A program made the position numbers and the translations under genes. Positions 11,902 to 23,600 of a stretch of 64,000 bases of DNA are shown here, in pieces; the first letter of the stretch is position 1; every line of letters starts with the position of its first letter. The DNA is from Monilinia fructicola (taxonomy: Eukaryota > Ascomycota > Leotiomycetes > Helotiales > Sclerotiniaceae). The stretch lies in the NCBI GenBank assembly GCA_008692225.1, contig VICG01000005.1, forward strand, positions 620,001 through 684,000, read 5' to 3'. Below the pieces are notes generated by a model that ran no database searches, was not told the origin of the DNA, and saw nothing but the letters and a program-made list of their open reading frames with translations.

Positions 11902-13325
11902 CTTGGAAGATGAGAGCTTAAGTTCTAATGCTCCTCAATTGAAAGTACGAACGAGAGGTGTTTTAAAATTGACGAAAGTTACTCGAATTCGAACGAAAGT
12001 ATCTGAGATGAAAAGGTTCACGAGATCAAAAACCTGTCAGCCATGAACTACATGGTTATATACAGTCAACACCACTAGGTGGTTCTTTATCCGATTATTA
12101 CCGCAAGCAGGTCCTCAGGGGGAGCTTTTCACCTATAGCCAAAATTTTCGTTTTCGTATGCATTTTAACCATGTTTGCGGAAACAGGGCTCGTTTTGGGA
12201 ATGGCTGAAGATGACTTCATCATCAAAACGTAGAGGACGACGAAAATGAGAAGTATGGACAAAGCAATTGATGAATCCAGCCTCGAGGAACGGGTCACGG
12301 AAACATCTATTGAAGGAGGAAGAAATATTTATAGAAGCATCCGAAGCTTGCTTAAAGCTTGACATCAGGATTAATCCACACTACTTCTTTATACTCCTTG
12401 ATATCCGCTTTCAAACTCCATTACTCGGACCAATCAAATTTCTTTTATTATGTACCTTCGTCACCTTTTCTCTGATGTAATCACTCATCATCATCTTGAT
12501 TTTAATTTCCAACGTTCACTTACAATATTACTGTTTGCTGACCTCGGATCAAGAAGTGATGACGGAGATGCTTCCGGTCTCGCTTAAACCGGCCGCATTC
12601 CTAAGCACGCCGAGATCAGGCATTGCGAATGCGATCCTCGAATTGTTCCCTCTGTCATGATACGCAGTAATGGGCTTTGCTTCCAGCCGTAAGAACGTTA
12701 CCTAGGTATTTCCTTTTGTTACTGTACGTGGGTTCAAATACCTAGTACCTAGTAGCTAGATACACTTTTCTCAGTTCGTCACCCTACCCACAACTTTCGA
12801 AAGAATTTGCAAAATATCTCACACAACTTCTCCAACACAATTATCAGATCTACTATTGATATCCAAATTCCTATGTGCAGATTGGATTAGCCTGTACCAT
12901 TTGATGTTCTTGTGGCATAGGAAACTATCTGCTCAACCAAATAATATTCGAAAGTACCGTAAGCGATATCAACGCAACACACACTCGTATGTATACAAGA
13001 TACTTGTATAAGTTTCACCAAATTTGATATTTGCGGATTAATGCTTAAGGTTTTCTTATTGGCTCACTGATGCTGCTCTCATACATTCCACCGTTCTCGT
13101 CATTTGATTAATGGATCTGAAATGTAGGATTGTTCACCACTCTTCAAAATATTGGTGTTGCATAATCATGGATTTCATAACAATCTATTGATTCATAACT
13201 CTTATCTTTTTCTTTGGCCATCTATAAAAAAATCATTGTAATGGCATCGTTTGCAAGTTGATTGATTTCTTGCACATTCCACCCATTTTCATCCACATTC
13301 CATAAATCTATTTTTAGATGTACTC
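11902..13325. other. upstream region of the wall-protein gene
   Basis: It holds the promoter of the wall-protein gene and the 3' end of the LeuRS gene. A TACCTAGGTA palindrome sits at 12699-12708, followed by related CCTAGTA copies. No supported gene was seen. Confidence 0.5.
12699..12708. repeat. palindromic decamer TACCTAGGTA (one of six)
   Basis: Exact self-complementary decamer. Other exact copies are at 20849, 28769, 30826, 39383 and 58776, all between genes. Confidence 0.9.
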
Positions 13326-16300
13326 TTAAGCCTCGACATTCTCAAACAAGAATGTTGGAACACCAGGAACAGCTTGCTCAGCCATACTTGGTAAAGCACC
13401 GTATTCCTTCTCCTCACCACCCTCAATAGAAACCACAGCACCCTTCTTTGCACCCTCTTCGCCATCAACAATCACTACTTCAACCACTGATAATCCAGCT
13501 GCTTTCTTGAGACCAGGCACCATGTTCTTGAGTGTTTGCTTCTCATCAAAAGCCAACTTTCTCTCAAACACTTGATCTGGAACTTCGCCACCCTGTAATC
13601 TCTTCTTCAAAGCTTGTACAAAAGGCATAGCTTTCTTCATCTCTCCCATCTTTGCAATCTTGCCATTCAATTCTTTGTCATTGGCACTCTTGGTTTCTGG
13701 GTTCCAAGACTCGCGAACAAGGTCGATATACTTCTCTTGCCAAGCAGGGAATTTAGCCGCAGAGAAAATGGTAAGCTTTTTGGGCTTCTTGAGATCATAT
13801 CCGATATCTTTGCCTTTTGCCTTCTTCTTTTGTTGCGCTGCCTCGGCGGATGTAATATTTGAGGATGTAGCGCGGACGTAGTCACGAGCAGCACTGAGAG
13901 CTGGAACTGGAGCTGGAACGGTAGGATAGAGAGCGTTCTGAATGGTACTTGGTTTATGGAGGACCTCGAGCCAGATGTATTCAGACCAATGAGGAGCAAT
14001 GACAGTGAGTAGGAGAGCCTGAAGCTCGATATATTGGAAAATGAGATCTTTGTGCATCTTGATTCCAGCAGCGATGCTGGCTTCACGATAGAAATCACGG
14101 GCACCTGTGAAATCATAAAGAGCCAATTTAAGGGCGAGTTTGTAGTCTGTTGCTTCGTAATGTTGACGACATTCGTGAACGATAGCATTCATTTCGTTCT
14201 CAAAGAGTGCATCAAGGAAATCATTCTTCTCTCCGGTACGAAGGTTGTCTTGATCCTTGACCATATCCTCACACCATTCTCGGAGAGTGTAAAGACGAAG
14301 GACGTTGTTGTCAGCGACGTCCTCTTCGAAGTTGGCATCTGCAACTCCATCTCCAGCATCGGCCAATGCGATACGACTAGCATCTGCACCATACTTGCTG
14401 ATCATATCGAACAAGGTCATGAAGTTACCAGTAGATTTTACTCATCTTCTCTCCGTTCAAAAGCAAGTGACCATTGGCACGAACGCCCTTTGGCCAGTAC
14501 TCAGGTGGGAAAATGGCGATATGGATGTAAAGGAAGAAGGTAAGATGGTTGGGAATGAGATCCTTTCCTGAGACTCTAAGGTCAAGGGGATACCAGTACT
14601 CGAATTCTCTTCTCATCGAAGCAAGAGTCTCCTTTGGAATCTTGCTATCGTTCAAGATATCATCACTAATGTCGCGGCGAGCAAAGACATAATCCCAAAT
14701 CTCATCGGTCATTTGTTCTGGTTTGATCCCACCGAGACCCTGACTTTTACCGAAAATGTCGCTATGAAGGTAGTGAGCAATGGTGTAGTATGCCATGTAA
14801 ATGGTACTGTCGCTCAAACTTTCAACCAAAAATTGAGGATCCCATGGAAGCTTCGATCCAAGTCCGTAAGTTCTAGCACATGCCCATTGATTGAGCCAGT
14901 TGAGGACACCCTCAAATCCATTCTTGGTCTCTTGAGAGTAAGTATTCAATCCTGAATCAACATACTCGAGAGCAGTTTTCCTCCAGGACTCCTCTCCGTA
15001 ATCGAGGTACCATTGATCCATTAATGCCACACAACAGTCATCTCCAGATCGACTAGTAACCTTTCGCTCAGGCTCCGAGTATGCAAAGCCCAGATTAGCG
15101 TCGATGATTTGCTTTCTGACCTTAGGCTTGGCAACTTCCACCTTCTCTCCCTTGAACTCTCCAAATGACATAGTACCTTGATAGTAGCCTTCCTTATATG
15201 CCAACTCTTTTGCCTCTTCCAATTTTGTCTTGTCTTTTGGCGAGGCAATCTTGAGCTTCTTCACCAAGAAAGGAGCGCACAAGTCTCCATACGAGGGTGT
15301 GGTGATGACAGAAATGATTTCTAATTCAGCCCATTCTTTCTTGATGCCATAATAATCCGCCTTTTTAGCAAGATCCATAATAGTCGCATAATCATCCGGA
15401 CTGTCAGATGGTACACAGGTAACGACTCCAGTACCTTTTGTAGGAAGAACTGACTCCATAGGAAGAATTCTGACACCGTCTTTATGCACAGAAAGGGGAG
15501 CTTGAACCAAGGTCCCAACACAGGCTGAACCGATAATCTCGGCTACCTTGTCAACCTTGCCGTTTTCAGCGAAAATATCTTGATATGACATATTTCTCGC
15601 CGCACGATCAGTGATTACGAAGTAAGTATTTTCTGAAGCCTTGAAAACTCCATAGGTAATTTTAGGTCCAACGAAACAACAATTCTGACCGTACATGGTC
15701 TCTGGTCGAAGAGTAGCGGGGACAAAGAAAACCTCTGCACCCTCCGGAAGCTTTCCCTTGAGGGCATCTGCGGCCTCTGGTGCCCATTCCAAGACCTTCA
15801 ACTTCATAGCTAAATAGTCCTGTGGGCCAACTCCCTCTCCGTCACTTCGATCGTGGTCCATACATGGCTGTCCGTCCTTTGGCGAATAAATTGTGTATCG
15901 TTTTCCAAACTTAATTTTTTTAAGCTCCCTAAGACGATTCATTTGCCATCTAACGAAGGCATCGTAGTATGGGTTGGCATCGGTTGTAACAAACGATCTT
16001 CTCCAATCAACACGAGCGCCGAAATTCGTGAGGTCTCGTTTGCAAAGAGGAGAAAAGTAAGCGCCCCAATGTTGGGGATCTGCGAATTGATGGATATCTT
16101 CCATTGGGATGCCTAACGCTCGCATAATCTGGAATTGGTACTTCATCTTGACGACCTTGGAGGCAGCCTTTCCCTTCTTCGCCGTAAATTTGGTGACATC
16201 TTCGTGATGTGTACTTGGTGTAGGGGTGTTTGTTTTCTCTTCTACTGCCTCTTCCTCCTTGTAGTTTTCGAAGTTCTTGCCGAAAAGCTTGATCTCATTT

Positions 16301-16754
16301 ACGAGCTTGTCGGCGCATGCTTTGATAGGTAAACCTGTCAAATGGAAACCCATAGGGAATAGAGCTCTCTTTCCCTGCATACGCGCAAAACCTGCTGTGA
16401 ATTCGACTTTGCTGACGGTAAAACTATGACCAGCGTGAAGAGTACCGTTCATGTATGGATATGCCATTGTGCCGAAGAATTTAGGGTGTTGTTCTCGCAA
16501 TTCTGCGGCGGAGACAGAATGAAGAGGTATTTTGGAAGTTGAAGGAGCATCCGGTTGGAAAACACCATCTTTTTCCCATTGTGCTTGGTACTTTCTTTCG
16601 ATCGCAATGAGTTTATCTCTCTTCTCAGTCTGGGCGTGTTATGTTAGCAACTATGCGAACTTGCAAATGGAGGGGTACTTGCGCCTTTCAACTCCTTGGT
16701 TTTGGAGATTGTGGCATTCTCCAAAGCCTTTGCAGTTGCTTCAACAGCTGCCAT
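13326..16754 (-). CDS. cytosolic leucyl-tRNA synthetase, with GC-AG intron and a +1 frameshift in the KMSKS motif
   Basis: Class I synthetase that charges tRNA-Leu in the cytosol. Exon 1 is 16754-16683 (24 residues, start MAAVEATAKALENATISK). The only junction that keeps the frame uses a GC donor (GCAAGT) and CCCAG acceptor (16682-16630, 53 nt, branch GCTAAC). Exon 2 begins TEKRDKLIAIERKYQ. The catalytic domain shows PYMNGTLHAGH (HIGH box). The CP1 editing region follows with TxRPETMYGQNC and a conserved Asp in SDSPDDYATIMDL. The KMSKS box is broken: four T at 14436-14439 on the plus strand give a stop after KMSKIYW. Three would give KMSKSTGNFMTLFDM and rejoin the anticodon-binding half that continues to 13326. 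Corrected length is 1124 residues, normal for fungal cytosolic LeuRS. The gene is essential, so the break is probably a sequencing error. Confidence 0.95.
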
Positions 16755-16979
16755 GATTGCGATATTGAATCCACAAGCCTTTCAATATCCTTTCTGCAGA
16801 GTATACACTGTTGGCTTGAGGTTTCACTGAGTCACCGGAAATCGTATAGAAATTGGAGTCACCTTGAGAAATTGCGGGCGGTGGGGGGTTTCATGCATAA
16901 TTGCCTGAGGCATAAACAGAATTTGGTCTTCCTCTGACCAGCTTCAATCTTCGATCAACAGCCATGCTCATCAACAGTA

Positions 16980-17506
16980 ATGTTTCGTACAATTGTTAGA
17001 CGTGCTGCTCAGCAGACACGTTTGGAGTTGCCATACGACCCGAGTACAAATCCATATAAGGCAAAACGATTATGGCCACCCGATTTCTCGAAATTATCAC
17101 CAAAACATCAATTCCGACTTGAACGAAGATATAAGAGAAGAGCGAAACTAAAGTGGGCGAGGCCGAGGTGGACGAAAGCCGTGAAAATTGCACAATTGAG
17201 CTCCATCTTATGTGAGTAGGCTATAGGAGAGCGTAGCAGATTACAGATACTGATGTTTGTACAATAGTTGTAATTGTGTATGGAGTTCTATTCGCAGATT
17301 GGAACAAGGACAATTTGGTTCACGAAAGGGCACCATTTCAGGGAGTATGGGTACTACTGTCTTCATCAATAAACCAGGATATTGACACTTTATAGGTTCG
17401 GGAATGGTTTTTTGGACTTACAGGATCAATGTGGACAAAAGATCAAGTTCGCAAACGTGTAGAGCAAACTGAAGACGCATCTCCTGTAGCAAAAACAAGT
17501 AATTGA
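16980..17506 (+). CDS. small single-pass membrane protein, probably mitochondrial
   Basis: Not recognised as a named gene. Three exons (16980-17211, 17268-17344, 17396-17506) are joined by two GT-AG introns (GTGAGT..AATAG and GTATGG..TATAG), giving 139 residues. The N-terminus (MFRTIVRRAAQQTRLELPYD) is basic, amphipathic and low in acidic residues, like a mitochondrial presequence. A very basic region follows (RLERRYKRRAKLKWARPRW). One hydrophobic segment near residues 74-92 (IAQLSSILFVVIVYGVLFA) becomes continuous only after splicing exon 1 to exon 2. The tail is soluble, with WNKDNLVHERAPFQGVREWF. Location and topology are inferred. It lies 225 bases from the divergent LeuRS start, so the two may share a promoter. 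Confidence 0.75.
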
Positions 17507-18017
17507 AGCACAGGTCATGTTCAAAAGGCTTCATAAAGCCATACCATTGTATAATTTGTAGTATATTCTCGGCGTGGAGGCGTTAATACCACTCTGGGCT
17601 GGAAGTGTAAATCATGCATGAATCACAAATCTCGTCGAGAGCGCATCGCTGTTTGTTCATCGCCTCTTCAGTACTTGGATGATATTTCAGTATCTCTTGA
17701 GCCATCGTAGAATACCTCGAGGAGCACAGCCATCGGCGGCGGTGTAAATGAAACCAAAAAAAACTGTCTGCTGACAGCATTTGGGGTTCTCTTGTACTGA
17801 TATTCAGTCGATGTGAGACTTATGTCATTCCAAACATACGGAACGACCATATTTTTTTGGGATCGTTAGACCAACATCTCGACCTAACCTCCATCATTTT
17901 TCCCAGCAACGGCCGTAGATTATGTACTTCCGTACTCTTGAAGCCCCGTTTAGAAATGCAAATTCTCTTAGTGTTATTTGCCTTAAGTATGCTCTTCGCC
18001 AAAACAGTCGCTGCCTT
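17507..18017. other. convergent intergenic region
   Basis: 3' flanks of the small membrane protein (+) and AP-3 sigma (-). No supported gene was seen. Confidence 0.5.
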
Positions 18018-18634
18018 TCACCGGGTAGCCCAAGCAAAATTCCCACCCATTCCCATACCTCCCAATGCCCCGCCCCTCCCCTCGTTTAACGGCCTCTTTG
18101 CCACTTTCCCCTGTGCTTTCACCCCTTCTACTACTCTCTCTAGCTGTGTCTCGATGACAACGCCTCCTACGATCATCTCGCTTAAAGTAGAATGTAGGGT
18201 CTCGAAATTAAAGATTAAATCCAGCTCGCATACATTCTCAAACAGTCGATCAAGTGCCTCCACATATACTTGTATCAGATCAATAAGAGCAAGTGGGGAT
18301 TCTGTGGACGTTGAGATAATGATAAAGTAGAGTGTTGCATAATGGCGGTAGGTGACAAGGGAAGGGATATCATTATGGGGAGATGAATCTGTTTTGGATG
18401 TAGAGGAGGAGGCGAGAAGGGGTGGAAGTGGGAGAAAGTTGCATGAGCCTGCAGGACGATTGGAGACGAGTGTAAAGATTTCAGAGATGAGTCGTTGTTG
18501 AACTGATGTTTCCTTGTTAAGTAGTTAGCATTGAAGCTTTTAGGAGAATGGTGGGTTGAATTCACTAATTGTGTATAGAACTTTGTAAGACGTGGCTGCC
18601 CAGCATTATTGAAGACAAGAACCGCGTTGATCAT
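18018..18634 (-). CDS. APS3: AP-3 adaptor complex sigma subunit
   Basis: Small subunit of the AP-3 coat that sorts cargo from Golgi/endosomes to the vacuole. Exon 1 (18634-18566) gives the family-typical start MINAVLVFNNAGQPRLTKFY. A 53-nt intron (18565-18513, GTGAAT..ACAAG, branch GCTAAC) leads to exon 2 (18512-18018), starting ETSVQQRLISEIFTLVSNR. The longin-like fold continues through YRHYATLYFIIISTSTESPL and VEALDRLFENVCELDLIF, then FETLHSTLSEMIVGGVVIET. Length is 187 residues. Insertion of a Pro/Ser loop (FLPLPPLLASSSTSK) and a Gly-rich tail (GGALGGMGMGG) fits filamentous-fungal forms. It is divergent from frataxin, with 307 bases between the starts. Confidence 0.95.
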
Positions 18635-18941
18635 CTTTGCGTCCCAGATTGTAGAAATTCGAATAATTCTTGAAATGGTGTAAAGTGTCCAAGGAAGGCT
18701 GACGAAAGAAGGCTGAATTCAAATGCAAGTGAATCATGGGATGGGTCTTCCTATCAGCCGAAGATGAAGCGAAAAACGTGGGGTAGAACTAACTAGCTCG
18801 AAGCTTGGTTCTATTGAGCTTTGTGCGACCATTCAGTGCTTTATTAATTCATAGAATTGTAACCATCAACTTATCGACCCATTTCCCCATCAAATCAATC
18901 CTCCTTTTCCGTCAGACATATCATTCCGTCAAGACACAAAA
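18635..18941. promoter_or_regulatory. shared promoter region of AP-3 sigma and frataxin
   Basis: Only 307 bases separate the two divergent start codons, so both promoters must lie or overlap here. No specific factor site is claimed. Confidence 0.55.
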
Positions 18942-19632
18942 ATGACTCGTATATTCTTTGCAAAGATCCTTCGCAGTGCGCCCCGTCAATGTGGTGGTAC
19001 CTCTCGAAAGTTCCTTGCGTGTAGCAGAGTATTCCCAACCATTCGATCAGGCGCTGTTTATCAGACCTTCCGCCCAATCGCAACATCAAACAAATTAAGC
19101 AAGGGAATTTCCCCCGAATCTGAGAATCCTCAGCCCAAAATTTTGGAGAGCAATGCAGAGCCAAAGCAAGCTGCTGAGCTCACTCAAAATCTATACAATG
19201 AACTATCGGATGAATATATGGATACAATCGTTGAGAAGCTAGAGGAATTGCAAGAGGAGAGAGAGGATGTCGATGTTGAATACAGCGTTCGTTCCATCCC
19301 GGGCTCATGCGCTATTCTATGACCCATTTCGAAAAACTGACCCAGATAAATGGATATAGGCTGGGGTTCTTACTCTCACTTTTCCACCCGTTGGCACGTA
19401 TGTCATCAACAAGCAACCGCCAAATAAGCAAATCTGGCTCTCATCCCCCATTTCCGGTCCAAAGCGCTACGATTTCGTGATTACAAGTGAAGGTCAAGAT
19501 TCGAAAGAGGGGACAGGATCAGGGGAGTGGATATACTTGAGAGATGGCTCTTCTTTAAACGAATTGTTATTGAATGAAGTTGGTGTAGACTTGTCGAGTT
19601 CATATACCTCTGAGTTGCAGGGAGATGAGTGA
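18942..19632 (+). CDS. YFH1: frataxin, mitochondrial iron-sulphur assembly factor
   Basis: Mitochondrial matrix protein that stimulates Fe-S cluster assembly on the Nfs1-Isu1 complex. Two exons (18942-19286 and 19360-19632) give 205 residues. The first ~90 residues are basic and Ser/Thr-rich, as in a cleaved presequence. The mature domain starts near [18 protein letters not shown], with the acidic helix [18 protein letters not shown]. After splicing it continues [19 protein letters not shown] and [19 protein letters not shown], the beta-sheet surface signature of the family. The 73-nt intron has an unusual GTTCGT donor and a GATATAG acceptor; the join is phase 0 and restores the expected protein. 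Reading through the intron would stop at 19322 and lose the sheet. Confidence 0.95.
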
Positions 19633-20160
19633 TAAGCTGAATATTCAAGAGGTGTAAAGATGATTGATTGAGTGAATATTTCTTGCAACTCTGGGGATCT
19701 AAATGCGACATAAAGATGGCGTTTCCCAGCAAAGGCATTTCACGACATGAGGCATATGATTTTAAGTGATCAATGAAGCATTGAGGCAGCTTTCGATAGT
19801 ATTGTTGGCGAATAAACTTGACTATAATGGCCACTGTGTGGCTTTCTAAGTGTGTGCTCATCATGGGCTCTAGGTTGTTTCTCCTAGACATATGAATCCA
19901 TTTGCTTTTCACCAATTATACCCTCGGCTTGGCTCGATATAGCTGCATTCTTGCGGTGATTTTTCTTCGCAGAACGATACCGTGTACTAGGCGCTCATCA
20001 TTGGGCGCGAATTATATTTGGTAAGTATGCCCATACCATAATCAATATCGTCGCTGCATACTCCTCAGTCATCAACTTTCCAACTAGATCCCCAACATAT
20101 TTGGTGAAAAAGATTCTCGACTTGAACTATCTCTCGGGAAGATGCCTCTAGTATCTTTTT
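19633..20160. other. convergent intergenic region
   Basis: 3' flanks of frataxin (+) and DPH3 (-). No supported gene was seen. Confidence 0.5.
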
Positions 20161-20530
20161 TCAGGTTGCAACCGCCACCTGAGCACCACCTTTATCATCT
20201 TCCGGCTTTGGCAAATCATCCTAGGTCACGGAATGTTAGCACACAATACGAGACCACTTTCCCCCATTGATAGAGTCATAATGATATGCCGATATATATT
20301 TACACTGGCATCGATCCCTTTCCCATACGAAGAATTAAACTCACCACCTCGAAAATAACTTTTATCATCAAACTGCAACTTGGGCACACTCCAATATCTT
20401 CACCGTCTCTCAAATCCGCAATGCCGATTTCAAATCGATCGCCACATGGACATGGGTAATGATATATTTGTAGGACTGGATCATAAGTCATGTCCTCGAT
20501 TTCGATTTCATCATAAATATTTTCCGCCAT
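20161..20530 (-). CDS. DPH3: diphthamide biosynthesis protein 3 (CSL zinc finger)
   Basis: Small metal-binding electron donor for the Dph1-Dph2 radical enzyme that starts diphthamide formation on elongation factor 2; in yeast it also supports Elongator. Exon 1 (20530-20345) encodes [18 protein letters not shown], then the CSL finger with YPCPCGDRF and [14 protein letters not shown], giving the four metal-binding Cys as two CxC/CxxC pairs. The intron 20344-20221 (GTGAGT..CCTAG, 124 nt) is longer than most here. Exon 2 (20220-20161) gives the acidic tail [19 protein letters not shown]. Total is 81 residues, the usual size. An in-frame upstream extension exists, but MAEN.. matches the family start. 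Confidence 0.95.
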
Positions 20531-21852
20531 TTTATTTTTATCTGCAATAATTTCCGAAGCGCAGTGTATTCTTGTTGGAATTTGGGGGGCCCTCTGCTGA
20601 TGTGCAAGACTTCTTGTGTGAGGGGTCAAAATTGTTATGACAGTGGTGGAGGATTACACAGACTACAGACAAAGAAAAATTTATCGTATAAATAGTTGTT
20701 CCGCTCCGAAGGATCCAGAATTAGTTCTATGGATCGGATTTTAGAATCTTTTATCAAACCCTGTTAGCCGAAATTGCTGACACATCCATGGATCCAACTG
20801 ATGCAGGTGGTGTTGGTTTCTGCGGAGTAGAACAGAAAACCCTCATCCTACCTAGGTATAATAAACTAATGCCTACTCAAAACCCAGCAAGTATGCTTTG
20901 AGCGGCTGTGTACTTCACCCGGGTAAGGTTAATGTCACGATGTTTCTCAATCTTGAAATACTCGTTGTTTCATTGGATCACACACAATCGGGCTACTTAG
21001 TATCTAGATGTTTGCCTGCTGCTACGCCGTACCTGCTGCCACACCATCACCTTCATGGGGGTACCTAGGAGAAAGTTTGACGTCAAACTTCACAATCAAT
21101 ACTCCGTACTGATTTGAAATCGGTTGGAGACTCCCCACAAAACCTGCATATCTTACCTGCAGAACAAAACCTCGCACCAGTTCGTGTAAGGTCGTACAAG
21201 TCAGATATGGTTTTGGGGGGAATACAATCTTCCTCAAATCTCGCTTTTCTTCCAGAAAACTATGGTTTAGCATGGAGGTATCATAGGATAAGGCTTTGGC
21301 AATTTCAACGTTCTTTCTTTGATACATACATAGTCCGTTCAACCACATTGCGACTCTCTTTGTGGCTAAAGTACGAGTTTCCCATCTCTTTTTCGATCAT
21401 ACATTACTACAATTAGATTCAAACACCCATTAAAGTATGGGCGCTACCAAGTGAAGAAGGTAGAAATGCATGGGATGTAGACTCTGAGTATACAAAATTG
21501 TGCCTGTTTTCTTATTCGTCAATTGTCCGATTATTCCTTCGCCCCTGATACAAATCTTACTATATTCTGACATCAGTACACCACTTCTGACACTGCAATC
21601 TGCAGAACATTCCTTTCCTTCACTCCTATTTCCCTGTTTTGTTACAATCCCATAAGTTGGTTCGTTCACATGTACAGCCCTGCTAACGGCCAGCCCTGGC
21701 GGTCTTAGCCGCGATTCTCAACTATATCATGGTGAGAGTGCGGATGCAATGGGTACATAGCCAGAACTTTAGATACAACCTATCGCTTCTCCTATGCTTT
21801 CATAATTTATAGTGTTACGATCAGTGTTTGTTCAACGCCTCTCGAATCAACA
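20531..21852. other. divergent promoter region of DPH3 and the Zn2Cys6 factor
   Basis: 1.3 kb with no supported gene. It contains a TACCTAGGTA palindrome (20849-20858) and a TACTCCGTA nonamer near 21098. Confidence 0.5.
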
Positions 21853-23600
21853 ATGACGGAAATGCCAGATTTTGTCAGGAAAAGAGCTTCAAAGCCTAAA
21901 GTTAGATCAGGTTGCGTGACTTGCAAGTATGTTTTATCCGTATCCTATCATGAGCAGTATGTTGATTTGATACACTACAGATTTCGGAGACTGAAATGTG
22001 ATGAAGGAAAACCAGTTTGTTTCCGATGTTCTAATTCCGGGATTCGATGTCGTGGTTATGTCACTCAAGCATCAACATCAGCGAAGAAAAAAGAAGTTGC
22101 GCGACAGGCTTTAGTCCCTATACGTCCTGCACTACCAACTCTAACATGCCATGAGCCATCTTACCTAGGTCTTAGCGAGCAAGAGCAGTTGTATTTTCAA
22201 GACTTTGCGTCGGTAACATCCACCGACCCATATGGGATGATCTTGGACGCAACACGCCGCACAGCTAGATCGATTGAGTCATTCTTTTGGACAGAAGTGG
22301 TTCTTCGGGAAAGCTTTACCACACCGTGTATTCGCTATGGAATTATTGCTATTTCTGCTCTAGCGCGAAGCTTTCAATTGGATACTATCGACTCGCAATA
22401 CATACATGAGCAATTCGCCTTAAAACAATACAGCAAAACACTACAGTCAACGAGGGACTTTATAGCAGCCACTAGATGTACGACGGAACGTTCAAGATTA
22501 CTCTTTATCTCTTCTATGGTATTAGCCCACTTTGATTGTTTCTATGGGAATCGAAATCTAGCAACTTCTCACATGCAATGCGCCCGATCTTTGCTCACGA
22601 AAGAGACTTCAAAATTCCTTGATTGTAGATTTGTTAATGCCCTGATGAGCCTTGATAGTGTAAACTACTCTGCCATGGGCTTCGAATCAGAGTTCTCTTA
22701 TCGCCAAGCCATCTTTGGAAAAGAGCAGACTTACATTCCGGAATTTTTCTCTGATATAGAGGAAGCAGTGGAAACTCGCTCGATACTCGTCACAAGAGCC
22801 AACGACCTCTATATAGAGCTATTCAAATATAGATTCACTCCAAAATCAAAAATTCCCCGCTCCGCCGTCAAGCTAAGAGATTATTATGTAGCACAATTAA
22901 GGCAGTGGGATGCTACATTTCGTCGATCTACGTGGATGTCCGATTGCAAGCCCGGTATTACTGGTCATCCAGTACTAAGACCTGATTCATTGAGGCTGCG
23001 AATAGTGATTAGTTTGATAAAGCTTGCAACAAGTCTCAACGAATCGCAGTCGGTTACGGACGAACTTCTCGAACCATTCCAGTATATTGTCTCTTACACA
23101 CGAGATATAATAGAATATGAAACTCATTCAAGTAAAGGTGTTTTTTATTCCCTTCGAGAATGATTGATGATATACTAATCAGGTTCCTAGCCAAGGCGTC
23201 GTTTAATTTTGACATTCGCACTACAATACCACTTTTGGAGGTCGCATTGTACTGCCGCAACTCACTATCCTTACGAAACGAAGCTCTAAAATTACTTCTT
23301 TCTTCTCATCGACGCGAGGGTGCATGGGATAGTCGTGTGATTGCAAGAATCGCCATCTGGAAAATGGCTCTCGAACAGCCGGGGATGGATAAGTTTGGAT
23401 CTATCATTGTGAATGCAAGATGTTATGGAGAGTCATTCGAAGTCGACCGATGGAAAAAGGTAGTTCGAGTTACCTGCAGGCAGAATGATGAGAACATGCC
23501 TGGGGGTTACCGAATCGTTACAGAAAAACTTGAATATGGAGAAGTAGCAGATGAGCTGTTTCGCTCAACTCTCGACCATATTACATACTATCTTTTCTAG
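21853..23600 (+). CDS. Zn2Cys6 fungal transcription factor
   Basis: Gal4-type DNA-binding regulator; target genes unknown. Three exons (21853-21926, 21981-23131, 23191-23600) give 544 residues. After removal of intron 1 (54 nt, GTATGT..CTACAG) the cluster reads GCVTCKFRRLKCDEGKPVC then FRCSNSGIRC, with all six zinc-ligating Cys. A central region with LGLSEQEQLYFQDFASVTS and the helical repeats after it (FFWTEVVLRESFTTPCIRYG) looks like the fungal-specific domain seen in factors related to secondary metabolism and growth (PF11951-like), by pattern only. Intron 2 (23132-23190) uses donor GTAAAG and the acceptor at CCTAG, because the nearer CAG gives a stop. Intron 1 is a multiple of three with no stop, so retention would insert 18 residues inside the zinc cluster. 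Confidence 0.9.

Noticed and set aside
12725..12765. GGGTTCAAAT resembling a tRNA T-arm
   Set aside because: No matching acceptor stem, anticodon arm or RNA polymerase III A box at the right spacing.
23132..23183. Splicing the Zn2Cys6 factor at the nearer CAG acceptor (ends 23183)
   Set aside because: It brings TAG into frame at once, and the CAG is too close to the CTAAT branch site; the CCTAG acceptor at 23190 keeps the frame.
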